A stretch of DNA of 64,000 bases from Apis mellifera. Taxonomy: Eukaryota > Arthropoda > Insecta > Hymenoptera > Apidae. The stretch's first letter is position 1; each line of letters begins with the position of its first letter. Shown here in pieces: positions 1 through 10,700 of the stretch. The position numbers were made by a program, and so were the translations under genes. Where the stretch lies: positions 9,042,501-9,106,500 of the forward strand of contig NC_037639.1 of assembly GCF_003254395.2 (NCBI RefSeq), in the 5' to 3' direction. Below the pieces are notes generated by a model. That model had not been told where the DNA came from. It did not search any database and was given only the letters and a program-made list of their open reading frames with translations.

Positions 1-945
1 CGTGCTCCTTAACTATAAGCGGTACAGGCTCCTTCACGACCACAGGCACCTTGACAGGGTAGGGCACTGGTTTTGGTACCGTGACAGGCACCTTGACCGG
101 CACCTTGACCGGCAAAGGTACTTTTATCGGCACTTTGACCGGCACCTTGACGGGATACGGTACAGGCTTCTCGACCGGGTAGGGCACATGCTTCTCGACC
201 GTGACCGGGTAAGGTTGGGGCACGTGGACGGGGACTGGCTTGTCGATCGGGACTTTGACCGGCACGCTGACCGGGACGGGTACGTGTTTCGTGACCTCAA
301 CCGGATAAGGTTCGGGCACGTGGACGGTCTTTGTGACCGTGACTGCCTTGATGTGATCGGTGGATATGTGCTCGCCTCCCAATCCGCCTCCCAATCCGCC
401 TCCGAATCCTCCACCTCCGCCGCCGAAACCACCTCCGAACCCGTGATCGCCCAAGCTAAGCTCCAACCCGCGCTTCGTCTTCTCCTCCTTTGGTTGAGCG
501 CTCGACTCCGCCGTTTTTTTCGTCTCCTCGGCCATGGCCGAGAGGACCAGGCCGCAGATAAGTAAGATCTGAGGAGAATAAATTATGGGTTATTAAGTTT
601 CGCTTTCCCATTTTCCCATTTGGGGGAAAGAAGATTCCGTTAGAAAAGAAGATGGATCGGAATTTAGGAGAATTTAGAACGGGAATGATGGATGGAAAGG
701 GAAACTTGGTTCTGTTCGAGTGGAAGTTGGATATTATTTTCTTTCTCTACGAGAGAAATCTTCACCGATTCTTTTATCATTGCTCGAGCATCGATTTTAA
801 TCGATAGATGTCGAGGATGATAACGAGCACGCTCGAATTTTCACCGGTTTTACAGGTTTTGTTTGCGCGGCGAGTGGAGGAACGGGGAGTTGAAGTGGCA
901 GGTCTTACTAGAGCTACTCACTTTCAGCTTCTCTGTGCTGTTCAT
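1..945 (-). CDS. Secreted Gly-rich/Pro-Val repeat cuticular protein (Vajk-like), two exons, C-terminus outside window
   Basis: This is probably a secreted structural protein of the cuticle. Exon 1 is 945-922 (8 codons, MNSTEKLK), followed by donor GTGAGT. Exon 2 begins at 568 after a pyrimidine-rich CTCCTCAG acceptor and stays open to base 1, giving about 197 codons in phase 0 with the C-terminus missing. Residues 9-21 (ILLICGLVLSAMA) form a signal-peptide core, with likely cleavage after AMA at 21. A charged linker follows (22-41) and ends KTKR, then GLELSLG (42-48). A Gly-rich block spans about 51-73. From about 90 on there are Pro-Val repeats such as VPEPYPV, VPVKVPI and VPYPV. No Rebers-Riddiford chitin-binding domain is seen. 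The start was chosen because the ATG lies 22 bases below a predicted initiator, and because exon order and phase match the paralogue at 6308-7617. The long open frame on the opposite strand here is a by-product of the GTN-CCN codon repeats. Assignment to the Vajk family rests on recall of its repeat style; secretion and gene structure are well supported. Confidence 0.88.
569..921 (-). other. Intron of the left cuticular gene
   Basis: This 353-base phase-0 intron splits the signal peptide after codon 8. The donor reads AAA/GTGAGT on the minus strand at 921. The acceptor is TTATTCTCCTCAG, ending at 569. Joining the exons produces an uninterrupted hydrophobic signal core, which strongly supports both splice sites. 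The intron has no other recognisable content. Confidence 0.85.
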
Positions 946-964
946 GTTGGCCGACAGTGAGCAC

Positions 965-998
965 ACTGGTCCCACGATGGTCTACCCTCGCTTTTATA
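965..998 (-). promoter_or_regulatory. TATA box and initiator of the left cuticular gene
   Basis: Read on the minus strand, TATAAAAG occupies 998-991, and a CCAGTG initiator has its A at 967, 31 bases from the first T of the TATA box. That is the usual TATA-to-start spacing. It predicts a 22-base 5' leader before the ATG at 945. The paralogue at 6252 has the same arrangement and shares the CAGTGTGC word at its start. Confidence 0.75.
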
Positions 999-1005
999 GG
1001 GGACG

Positions 1006-1026
1006 CAACGGCCAGTCCAACGGCCA
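1006..1026. repeat. Promoter-proximal direct repeat CAACGGCCA x2
   Basis: The 9-base word CAACGGCCA occurs at 1006-1014 and again at 1018-1026, a 12-base period close to one helical turn. It lies 8 bases upstream of the TATA box of the left gene. The position suggests a paired activator site, but I do not recognise the factor. Confidence 0.4.
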
Positions 1027-3565
1027 ACTCGAGCGTGCCGATGAAATTGTTGCGGAGTAGGAAGTTAAGGAGAACGAAAGGAAGAGAACGACGCCATGGA
1101 CGACGCTTTCCTCCTCAGTCGGTTGCCTTTTGTCAGCCAACATTTAACAAGTCGATACGCGTTTCCTTCAATTTCTTCCCTTATAATACTCCTCGAGCTT
1201 TCGAAATCTCGTCCTCAGCTTTCAACAAATACAAGAGAGAGACTTCTTCGGGACGCTCTTCTCTCTCCCTTCGATTCATAATTTCGCTCCCTGCTCCTCG
1301 AAATTTTAACAAGCGTTTCAAAATACGCGATTAAATTTTCGGGAAAGAAAATTTCCCGATCGAATTTCAACCCTTCGAATTTCCTCGGAATCGTAGAACG
1401 ATCGACTTTAAACTTTCTCGTCACTTATCTTACGATTCCCGTGCCGAGCGGAGTTTTCAATTACAGGATGAACCATCAGAGCGAACCGGAGCAACTAATA
1501 CGGATTCAAGTTCGGTGTCTCTTTTTAATCCGATTACTTCTCACAATACGTTCCTACATCTCTGTACTCACATCCCCGAGAGGGGTTCATTAATATTAAG
1601 AGCTTAATTAAAGCGAGAAGCGAGTTATTAGGACTTCTCTAGGACCGGGGGTATTCAAGTTACATCCTCCGGTATCCTCGCACCATCTTTTTTCTTCTTT
1701 TTTTTTCTCCCCCCCTACCATTCGAGAAGGAAGAAACTTTTCTTCCTGCCGACAAACTTTTTTTTTATACGTCTATCTATACCTGTCTCCGTGCAATATT
1801 AACTTATACATTCCATCTCTCGAAATTTCTCTCTCTCTCTCTCTCTTTTTTCTTTTCCATTTGAAATAAAACGTTTCTCACATAACTCGGTATTAAATTC
1901 GCTTGAAAGCTATCTTTAATAATTTTTTTTTTTTTTACCTCGGCACGAAGTAAGTATTTCAAAATGAAATAGTGACCGCGTCATCGATTTTCAACGACGA
2001 GAGATAGGCGACGATAAAAAAAAAAAAAGAAGTCTTATATTCTCGAAGGAAAGGCGAACTATGCTCTCGAATCGACCGTCGTAACCGGATCTATTCGATA
2101 ATATATCGATGAAACTCGAGAGAACGTTCGTATTCGCGGTTGATTCGGGGAGAGCGTGGAGAGAGATATTCCGCGTTTGCAACGATTTTTGGTTATCACT
2201 CGTAACTCCCATGGGCGCAGTTAATTTCCGAATGACTTTGTACCACCATCTCCCCTGTTCGCCGGCATTAGAATATCCCCTCGTATCCATGGTTTATCAG
2301 GCTTATCGGCCGGGAATAAATTTCCATATATCTGAATTTGAATCTCCATATTTGAATCTGAAAATATTGATTTGACTCCTAGCCGGGCGCGGCGTGATGC
2401 GTTTGGACGGGGGAGGATTCGATTGGGGGGAGGAGGTTCGATCCGAGCCGGATGAAAAGTGAGAGGAAGATGTTTGTCGATAGTTTCTGTCTCACCTTCC
2501 ACCCGGATTAAATTGTTTTCGATGAATTTATAGTGATTTGCCGCGGTCGCAATCTCCTCGGACTAGAAAGCGATTTCCATGCGAGAACGAAGTTTGTCGA
2601 TAGAAGTTCGATAGAATTCCGCGCGTCATCGTGGACGTGAAAGCGATCGGATGGGATTTTGCTGAAATTTATGACACGTATCGTCGTTCCGATACACACC
2701 CTGGCCTGGCCAGGAGGGGGAGGGGGAGTCGGGTCGAAGACGAGCGCCGAGTGACGTAACGAACCACTTTAATTAGATGATAGAACGTCACTACTCTGGT
2801 AATTGCGCAAACCGCACAGTGACTGCGGTCCGCTTGTTTCTCGTCTCGCAGTCTCATTTACCGAATTTGAAACTAATAACACGGGTCGGCGGAGCCAGTT
2901 TGACCAATTTCCCTCCCGTCGATAATAATTTGGCACGTATCGCGCCGCCATTACCTTAGAGCCTTTCACCTCTTAATAATTAAAACGAAAGGTGTTAAGA
3001 TTTGTAAAAAATGCGATCTCCGCACTTTCTTCCGCGCTTCTCGTTCTTTTAATCATTCTCGATCGTCGACGAATACGTAATTACGTCTGTCCCATCTGTT
3101 TTTTAAGTCGAGTCGCGAGAAATTCGAACGCGTAACCCAAAAAAAGAAAAAGAAGAAACGAAATATTACGAAATTGTTTTTTTTAAACGGAATCTATTAG
3201 ATAGATCTTTTATATCGATTTTCATCTTTACAGTATTACGTACACGGAACTTTGTTAACTAAGTGCTCGAGATCGCATTACGTGTGGGATCCATTATCGT
3301 GTATGATATTTTGTCCATATTATTTCTGCAGTTCTTGCTTTCTAGTAATCCGCAATTTACAACGCTATAAAATTATGTAAACGTTTGCGCATTATGTTTC
3401 ATCTGGATAACCGATACTCCGCGAATATTTTTATCGTCTTAATTTCTCTCCTCTCCTTAGATAATTATTTTAATGTCAATTTATAATTATCATTTAAAAG
3501 AGCACGAAGGATATTTCGTATTTCGCGGACACAGTCCCAGTGTCATTTCGCGAATTCTTTCCATC

Positions 3566-3600
3566 CCCAAGAATCCTCCCAAGAATCCTCCCAAGAATCT
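3566..3600. repeat. 12-base tandem repeat, three copies
   Basis: The unit CCCAAGAATCCT is present twice perfectly and a third time lacking one base. It lies in the divergent intergenic region. In one frame it reads KNPPKNPPKNL, but no gene supports that reading. Confidence 0.85.
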
Positions 3601-5678
3601 TCGATCCCGGAGATCGCGAATCGAACTTTGTATTCACGCGCCACAGTTACGGAAATGCAGCCTAAAGAGTACAAAGTAAATCCCCGTGGTCGAGTAGCGT
3701 GGAGGCAGACGGTAGGAGCGGAATTTTCGCCAAGTCTGCATTTCTGCTTCACCGACCGCAAACGTAACCTTATGCAATAATCGGAAAGGCTTTCGAGTCG
3801 GGCAGACTGTGGTTCTCATGAATATATGGATGGATGTTCTCGCTCAAGGTGTTTATCAAGCCGTTTTCTAGTTACGGCCCTTCCCTTTTACGCCCTTTTT
3901 CGCGACCTCCCCCCTCCCTTCCTCCGCAAGCAAACATAAATTGAAAGAAGAAGAAAAAAGAAAAAAGATATTTCCCTCCTTTCGCCGATTTCCCTTTCAC
4001 CGTCTCTTATACCTTCGTCTTCCTTTATTCTATCTATTTGTTAAATGATTTGGATGACTTTTAATCTTCGTTTACATTACGAATCCGATAATCTAACCGG
4101 TCGCTATCGGTTATTTTAATCTAATAATCTCTCTAGGGTGAAAAATTATAATTGATATAGGAAGATATATATATATGGCGCCCTTTACCGAATTAACGTT
4201 CAAGATAGATCGCCGTTTCAACTCGCGGAGCAGATTCATTTTTTCCCGCTGTGCAAAAGCTACGCTTTCTAGCATATTCCCATATCTGAAAGTGGTTCCT
4301 AATTAAATCGAATAATTTCGCAAACCCGGTTAAAATATTAGCTAGCGTGTCAAGAGTGAGAGTCGCGTATAATGTCAAAGTATCTATAAAGTGATTATAA
4401 AACTGGTCCTGGTGAAAAAGGTCCGCCGGGGGAAAATATCGATGCGTTCGTTAGTATTCGTTATTAATTACCAATATGGGCACATCCGCACACACACAGA
4501 CTCTCTCCACTCTTTGGAATCGAAGACTCGTTTTTCACTGGAATCCGATTCGATGATCAGGATTATAATATATCACGATCGATCCGCCGTAGATATAAAT
4601 CGATTATTTAAATGGGAGGCCAGAAAGTTGGAAATCAATCCGACGAATCATCGGAGAAGGAAGAGAAGATTAAAAAGATTCGTGTTTTCGTATACGTACG
4701 AATTTTTCCTTTCCTGAAAATTAAATCACCTGTTGCTCGAAAGAAGCTTAAAAACTATCCTCGGTATATACATTTTCTTTTTATTATCCATCACGAGTTT
4801 AAAAAAAAGATGGGATTAGAAACCCGAGGAAGATGGTAACGAGTCGGGCGACAATGGTTTCGTTCACCGTGACGCTTATAACAACTTCCTTCGCGTATCG
4901 CGCACTTATCTTCCTTCTAATTAAGCATCGAGCATCGAGCATGATGCCGGGAATATGATTCAATTAAGTACATAACGCGCGCGTGTCAGACATAAGAGGT
5001 GAAAGTTTCACAACGATCCCTTTGTGAATCCGTCCCTCCCGAGTTATTACAATACATTTTCCTTATTTAATTTACCATTGTCGACGGAAATCGACGAAAA
5101 GCCGGTGGCGTGGCGTGATTAATTACCGTTCAGCTCGATATCGGGGAGCGTGCGCGAACGCACACACAAGTCCCTTCCCTTCACGAGGATAACGACCCCG
5201 ATCATTTTCACCCGATGTTACGTGCACACGTTCCCAAAAAAAAAAAAAGAACTTTCTGTCCCGAAAACCTTTCTTCGAATCTCGTCGTAGCGAATCAAAT
5301 TTCGCAGGAATAAAAGATTGGAAGAAGGAAATACACGAAAATATCCGCGCATAATTGGTCATCCGATCGAGTTTGCCGGAAAGGAACCTTTACGATCTCA
5401 CGGCGACGTTACACTCATATCAATTACGTAAACCGTTTTTTTTTTTTTTACAAAAAATACGCATCGGCATGCCACGAAGCCTCGTTAAGACGTTTAATCC
5501 ACGGATTAAGTTTCCTCGATCCGATCGAAGAAGCAATTTGCCCCGATCCAAATTCGTTCCAAAGCGGACACCACCTCGTGACGTAACGCTTTTTACAATA
5601 CCCATATCGAGCACGCTTGGAAACACGCTGAGTTAAGAGAAAGAAACTGGACAATGCGAAAGTAAAAGAAAAAAAAAA

Positions 5679-5701
5679 GAAAGAAAGAAAGAAAGAAAGA
5701 A
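5679..5701. repeat. (GAAA)n microsatellite
   Basis: Five to six GAAA units extend a preceding poly-A run. The repeat is likely polymorphic, with no sign of function. Confidence 0.85.
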
Positions 5702-6189
5702 TGTTTCCTTTAAAGAGATCTCCTACACGGTCTCGAAATATCCTTCTTCCGCCCGATCTCGAGAGAGGAGAGATCTGAAAGAAATCGGTCTGAAGAGATG
5801 GTTGCGTAAGAGATTCGGGAGGCTCGAATCGGAATTACGTCCGGAAACGATTTTACGAGGCACGAGCCTCGGAGGCGAGGTACAACGTCACTCCTCGCCA
5901 CTCCTTCCCCGAACGAGTGAAAGAAAAAGAAACCGCGAAGAAGACCGGGCGATCGTTGAACGGTAAATTGCACGGGGGCTCCTCCTCGCCGAACGAGTGA
6001 ACGGGCAGGCTCTCGATACGAAACGAAACGGTGCATCAAGGGGGGTTGTGTTACGCGTTGCGCTACGTATCCGGGGATCCGGTAGTGATCAACCAGCCCA
6101 GTCGATAGCCCGTGGGAAAACGGCTTAACGCCGAACGAACGCCTTTGGAACGGTGGCGGTGGCGGTAGTCAACAATCGGTCCACTTTAA

Positions 6190-6218
6190 CTCGTCGGTGG
6201 ACGAGTAGGATTTTCCGG
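6190..6218. promoter_or_regulatory. Upstream dyad and Rel-like motif of the right cuticular gene
   Basis: A perfect 6-base inverted repeat, CTCGTC/GACGAG with a GGTG spacer, lies at 6190-6205, ending 46 bases above the TATA box. It is followed at 6208-6218 by GGATTTTCCGG, which resembles Rel/NF-kB sites loosely. Position supports a proximal regulatory role, but the factor assignment is speculative. Confidence 0.3.
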
Positions 6219-6251
6219 GGAGTGGGCCAGCAGCCACGGCGAAAGTGGCGG

Positions 6252-6287
6252 TATATATGCCAGTGATTGGTCCGTTGTAGCTTCAGT
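6252..6287 (+). promoter_or_regulatory. TATA box and initiator of the right cuticular gene
   Basis: TATATAT begins at 6252, and the arthropod initiator TCAGT lies at 6283-6287 with its A at 6285, 33 bases downstream. Together they predict a 5' leader of only 23 bases before the ATG at 6308. The start word TTCAGTGTGC resembles that of the divergent paralogue. Confidence 0.78.
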
Positions 6288-6307
6288 GTGCACCTTCGAA
6301 CGATACC

Positions 6308-7617
6308 ATGAGCACTCCGCAGGTGAGCTCTGGGGTTCCCCCCCACACGATACTCGTCGCGTAGATTGTCGTTCGCACGGCACAGAACAAAGGGATACAC
6401 AGATAGAGGCAGGGTATTACGTAAAGGGTGGTGGGTAAGCGGAGAAAGTTCAGACGCGCGGTTTCGCATTGTCGCGAAATATTCCTTTTTTTTTTCTTTT
6501 CTTTTCTTTTTCTACTTGCGAAGGGAAGGGAAGAAAAGAAGATTTTATTTCCTATTGTTCTCTCCCCGTTCTGCACACCACTTCCACTATATCGTTACTT
6601 ACATACGTGTAGGTGTATTTCAAAGGAACCGCGGTTTCTCCGTTTACATTTCTCCGCATTACAGATACCGTATTACGATTAAAACTTACGTTATTTTTCT
6701 TATTTATCGAATCTCGCCGCTTTCACCGCGCGCTTTCTCCCAATAGAATATTATAGTTTTTTTTTTTTTTTTTTCTTTTTCGAATAAATAAATCACATGG
6801 TTCGGTGGAAACACACGAGTTTTCCCAACGCGTGGAAAGAAACACCGGTAAAAATCGGTAAAAATTAACAACACGTTTCCAGAAGCTCATAATACTGGCC
6901 CTAGTGGCGACAGCCCTGGCCGGCGATGCCAAGGAGACGAACACGAAGCCGGCCGTGGCCGAGACGAAGGAAAAGAGTAAGCGAGGATTGGAGCTGAGTC
7001 TTGGGGGTGGCGGAGGGCTGGAGAGTTACGGCGGGGGCCTGGAACACGGTTACGGCGGAGGTTTGAGCCTAGGTGGTGGCCTCGGTGGAGGCCTTGGCGG
7101 AGGTCTAGGTGGAGGATTCGGCGGCGGTGGCGGCGGCGGCGGCGGAGACGGAGGCCGCATAACGGGCATCACGATCCACAGAGAGAACCAAGTTCGTGTA
7201 CCCCAACCGTACCCGGTCGAGAAAAATGTACCTGTACCGTATCCAGTCCCGGTTAAAATTCCCGTGGAGCGGCCAGTCCCGGTGCACATACCGAAACCGT
7301 ACCCAGTCCCTGTAGAGAAGACGGTCCCAGTTCCAGTGGAGAAACCGGTCCCGGTACCGTACACCGTGCCCGTCAAAGTGCCCGTCAAGGTGCCTTACCC
7401 GGTCAGCGTGCCAGTAAAGGTCCCAGTCGCGATCGAGAAGGAGGTCCCTTACCCAGTCAAGGTCCCCGTCGTCGTCAAGGAGTCATATCCAGTTCTGATT
7501 AGCGGTGGAGGCGGCGGAGGCGGTGGTTTGGGAGGTGGTTTGGGAGGTGGTTTCGGAGGTGGACACGGGGGTGGATTCGGAGGTGGACACGAATTGTCAC
7601 TCGGGTTACATCATTGA
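6308..7617 (+). CDS. Secreted Gly-rich/Pro-Val repeat cuticular protein (Vajk-like), two exons, complete
   Basis: The product is a predicted secreted structural protein of 249 residues. Exon 1 is 6308-6322 (MSTPQ) with donor GTGAGC. Exon 2 is 6883-7617 after acceptor CGTTTCCAG, in phase 0, and ends in tandem TGA codons. Residues 6-18 (KLIILALVATALA) form the signal core, with cleavage expected after ALA at 18. A charged linker (19-39) ends KSKR, followed by GLELSLG (40-46). A Gly-rich block with Leu, Tyr and Phe spacers covers about 46-96. Pro-Val repeats fill 111-211: VPQPYPVEK, VPVKVPV and PYPV, with regular Lys/Glu and about eight Tyr. A second Gly-rich block (213-240) leads to the tail HELSLGLHH, echoing the ELSLG motif. 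No chitin-binding Rebers-Riddiford domain, Cys or transmembrane segment is seen. The protein probably assembles in cuticle, where Tyr could cross-link. The ATG was chosen over later valine codons because splicing to it completes the signal peptide. Vajk affiliation is from recall; a generic Gly-rich cuticle protein is the alternative. Confidence 0.9.
6323..6882 (+). other. Intron of the right cuticular gene
   Basis: This is a 560-base phase-0 intron between codons 5 and 6. It starts GTGAGC and ends ACGTTTCCAG. It contains poly-T and poly-A runs near 6483-6520 and 6757-6780 but no recognisable gene. It sits at the same place in the signal peptide as the intron of the divergent paralogue. Confidence 0.88.
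7522..7592 (+). repeat. Coding Gly-rich tandem (GGAGGTGGTTTG-like units)
   Basis: Near-identical 12-base units encoding GGGL, GGGF and GGGH repeat through the 3' end of the right cuticular gene. The nucleotide repetition suggests expansion by slippage, so the length of this block may vary between individuals or species. Confidence 0.7.
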
Positions 7618-7738
7618 TGAACAGCGCCGATTTGCGCGGTTATTCGTCCACAATTTTGTATTTGTATATATAACGATTATATTTTTTTATGGAAAATAAA
7701 TATTAAATTATTAAACGGTGTTTCTACTGGTCGTGTTT
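7618..7738 (+). terminator. 3' UTR with polyadenylation signal of the right cuticular gene
   Basis: The canonical hexamer AATAAA lies at 7695-7700, 78 bases after the stop codon. It is followed by a G/T-rich stretch at about 7717-7738, as expected for cleavage and polyadenylation. The predicted 3' UTR is therefore about 100 bases, making the transcript compact. Confidence 0.75.
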
Positions 7739-7739
7739 A

Positions 7740-10700
7740 TTGGCTCCGATCACTACCTAGAAATATTTTCAATTGTCAATTGGATTAATAGATTTTCCAA
7801 GCTTGAAAAACTCTTTTATACGATATGAAAAGGCGAATTTGGAAATTTTCTTTTTTTTTTTTTTTTCATTAAAATATTGGATTTAAATTGGATTCAGCGT
7901 TGAACGTTTTATATAAATTATTTATTTTATCGTTTGTCAAGAGATTAACCGTGTTTCTGATATTCTCAGCTTTTTCACAGTTCTGTAATATAGTATAGAT
8001 GTCGATATATATTTTTATCGCAATTCGATAACGGCTTTTTAAATGATATTCCCCTTGTTTTACTTCCCCTTTTAAGAGAAACATCAAGCAAATTCGCTAT
8101 TCGCTCAATGTACATTTCTGTAGGAAATCTTCTGTGGAAAATCGTGGCGGAATGCGCATTATAAATTAAATTACGATTCTCATTTCTCATCCCGGAATAT
8201 TATTTAATTCATATTTTTGCCTCTCTTGCCTCTTTTATATTTGTTAGATATCATCGCTTTATGGCATGAAATAATTGAAATTTTTTGTTCGAATTCTTAT
8301 ACATTTTCTAACGAAACAATGAAACTTTTGTTTCACAAAAAAAGCATTTAATTAATTTTTGGATTTTCCCGCAAACATTCGTTATTTTTTTTTTTTCAAA
8401 ATTTTCGTTACGACTATAAATATATACATTTAATTTCCTGCACGTAACAAAAATTCCTTAAAAAGCTTTTATTTCAATCGATACTTTATATCATTAACTG
8501 CATAAAATGTACGTATGATTCAATTTTACAAATTTAAAATGTATCCTGGAATAACGTTCGTTAATGAAACTAACAAAACATATTACATTACAGGGAACAA
8601 ATGTTGTTTACGATCTCCTGCTTGTTACGGAATCGTCGGTTACTAATTAATGACAGGTACGTGCACTCTGTTCCATTAATTATAAACATATTTCGATTTC
8701 CGTCGTTCGATTAATGTCGTACATTGAAAAGGCGCGAGTACAGACACCGTCTGTCATCGAACACGCACGGAACAACTCTCCTTCCATCCGTCGTTCCACC
8801 AAAATTTGAAGAAATTTCTTCTTCATCTTCGCCACGTCTTTACTTTTACTCTCCGCAGTTTATACGTTAAGTGCGGATAAGAAGAAAGGAAGAGCCTTTT
8901 TTCTCGAGACGAAACGCGTAATCGTCGCGACGTCTCGTCAACGTTTGTCGTCACCGCCTCCACATCCGGCGCTTTAAACGACGCGATTCGCTGTTCGCGG
9001 TTCGTTAGCCGCATCCTCTCATCGTGTCTGGAACGCGAAACGCCGATTTCTCGATGTACACCGGTTAATAACCGAAGAAACTGTGGCCTCGCGTGAACGG
9101 AGAAACTGTGGTCCGACTGTGGAACGACAGAGGCCAACTCGTGAGATCACGCGCACCGGAAGCAAGGTAAAGGTCAAGACAATTTTTATTCCGCATCCGC
9201 GATACCGCTTCCTCCGAGCTTCTTCGTTGTTTAGATGGCAACTTAACGATGTTTGCCAGTAATTTTATTTCTAACAGTTTACAGAGCAATCTATATAAAT
9301 ATGTCGACGTGTATACACGTCAACCTTCGTTCCTCTTTCTCTGTCCTCTTTGCTTTTATTCTTTCCTTTTTTTTTTTTACATATCAGTAAATATTCCGTG
9401 GAAAAAGTTTCTCAAACACCAACGAGCACCAATCAGATAACAGATCTTTCAGTTTTATATATATATAGATATATAAAAACATCCTTATCGTTTTGTAATT
9501 TGCGTTGTCCGAGTTCACTTCTGCGAAGTGAAAGTCCCCATTTATGTGGATCGATCCATCGCGCAAACGTTTCTACAAATCGAATCGGACGGACGCGCCA
9601 TTAACATCGGCTTTCATCACTTTTTATTTCTGCTTCTCTTCGCTACGCGGACAAGATTTGCGTACGTGCATAACGGGTTGAAGCATAAATTTATTCGCGG
9701 TTACGTTCCAGCCACAGGCGGGCGGGAAGGAGGGGGGAGAGGCGACGATCATCGACATTTCGCGGCTAATTACGAACGTTTCGATGCCGAGTGAAATCGT
9801 GCAAAATCGTAGGAAATCGTCTTTCTTTCCGCGTATCTGTTCAAACAGTTCCGTTTCGTGGCTTGTGCAATCCGCCGATGCAATTTTCCTCGCCAAGGCG
9901 GTTGAAATAAACGTAGATGCTGTAATCTTGTTGCTTCGGCAAAACTGTACACAAGATTCCACGCCGAGATGTGTTTTGCGTCCGAGTTTACGCTCTCTCT
10001 CTCTCTCTCCCTTTCTGTTTCTCTCTCCGTCTAATCCCATAAAACTCGAAATCCTTTTGATCTCGCAATGACGTTTTCGTTAGAACGGGCCGTTTTAATG
10101 CCATTCTCGCGGAACGAGATTATATCCCGGCGTCGGATCGCAGCCGATCCATTGCCATCAACTTACATTCTCAAAAACGTAATAACTGGATACATTTTAC
10201 ACTCGGGGCTTCATTCTTTCACAAACGTTTTGAATAACGAGGCAGTTTGCACTCGGAGGAGGAGGGAATACGATGCGCACGATGCGATAACACGGCGATC
10301 GTTACGTGTAATTCCGCGATGGCTTTTGATACCTCGTTTCATTTTGCGTTTCATTTTGAAACATCTTCGATGGGTGGGTGGGTTGAGAGTACGTTTTAAT
10401 CTGAGGAGGGGGAAAAGAGAAATACATAGAGAGATATATTATATAATTTAGTCGTAATCGCAATTTTATACATCAATCATATTTTATATCATTTTTAATT
10501 AATCGTATTTTCGTACGAGTTAACGAGGTTTCGTTGAATTTTATTTTACCCATCGCTAAATCCGATGATTTCTCCGCCCCAATTCTCTTCTCTCAACTAT
10601 CACTTCAACTTTTCACTTGATCAAAGAATTGAAAATTCTTCTTCCCGTCATGAGTATTTTTTTATTTCGCTCTTCCATCCTCGAGATCTCTCTTTGCATC

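Larger units (their letters stand above)
1030..6180. other. Divergent intergenic region between the two cuticular genes
   Basis: No gene is recognised in these roughly 5 kb on either strand. Open frames are short and show no domain, splice support or conserved repeat like the flanking genes. The content is AT-rich sequence with poly-T and poly-A runs, a pyrimidine tract around 1687-1735, a triple 12-base tandem (3566-3600), three GCATCGA-like copies at 4924-4942, an (AT)n run near 4165-4176 and a GAAA microsatellite (5679-5701). Because both flanking genes fire outward from it, control elements acting on either gene or both could reside here; that is inference. Confidence 0.6.

Noticed and set aside
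2..565. 187-codon plus-strand open frame opposite the left cuticular gene (RHLDRHLDR-like repeats)
   Set aside because: It is the antisense reading of the GTN-CCN Pro-Val codons; the minus-strand frame has a signal peptide, splice sites and a paralogue.
2434..2446. GGTTCGATCC, another B-box-like word
   Set aside because: No cloverleaf could be drawn around it.
7050..7388. 112-codon minus-strand open frame opposite the right gene (TGTGTG-like residues)
   Set aside because: Antisense of the Pro-Val block, with no independent support.
9165..9176. AGGTAA-AGGTCA nuclear-receptor-like pair
   Set aside because: A single imperfect match 1.5 kb beyond the nearest gene; such words are expected by chance in 64 kb.
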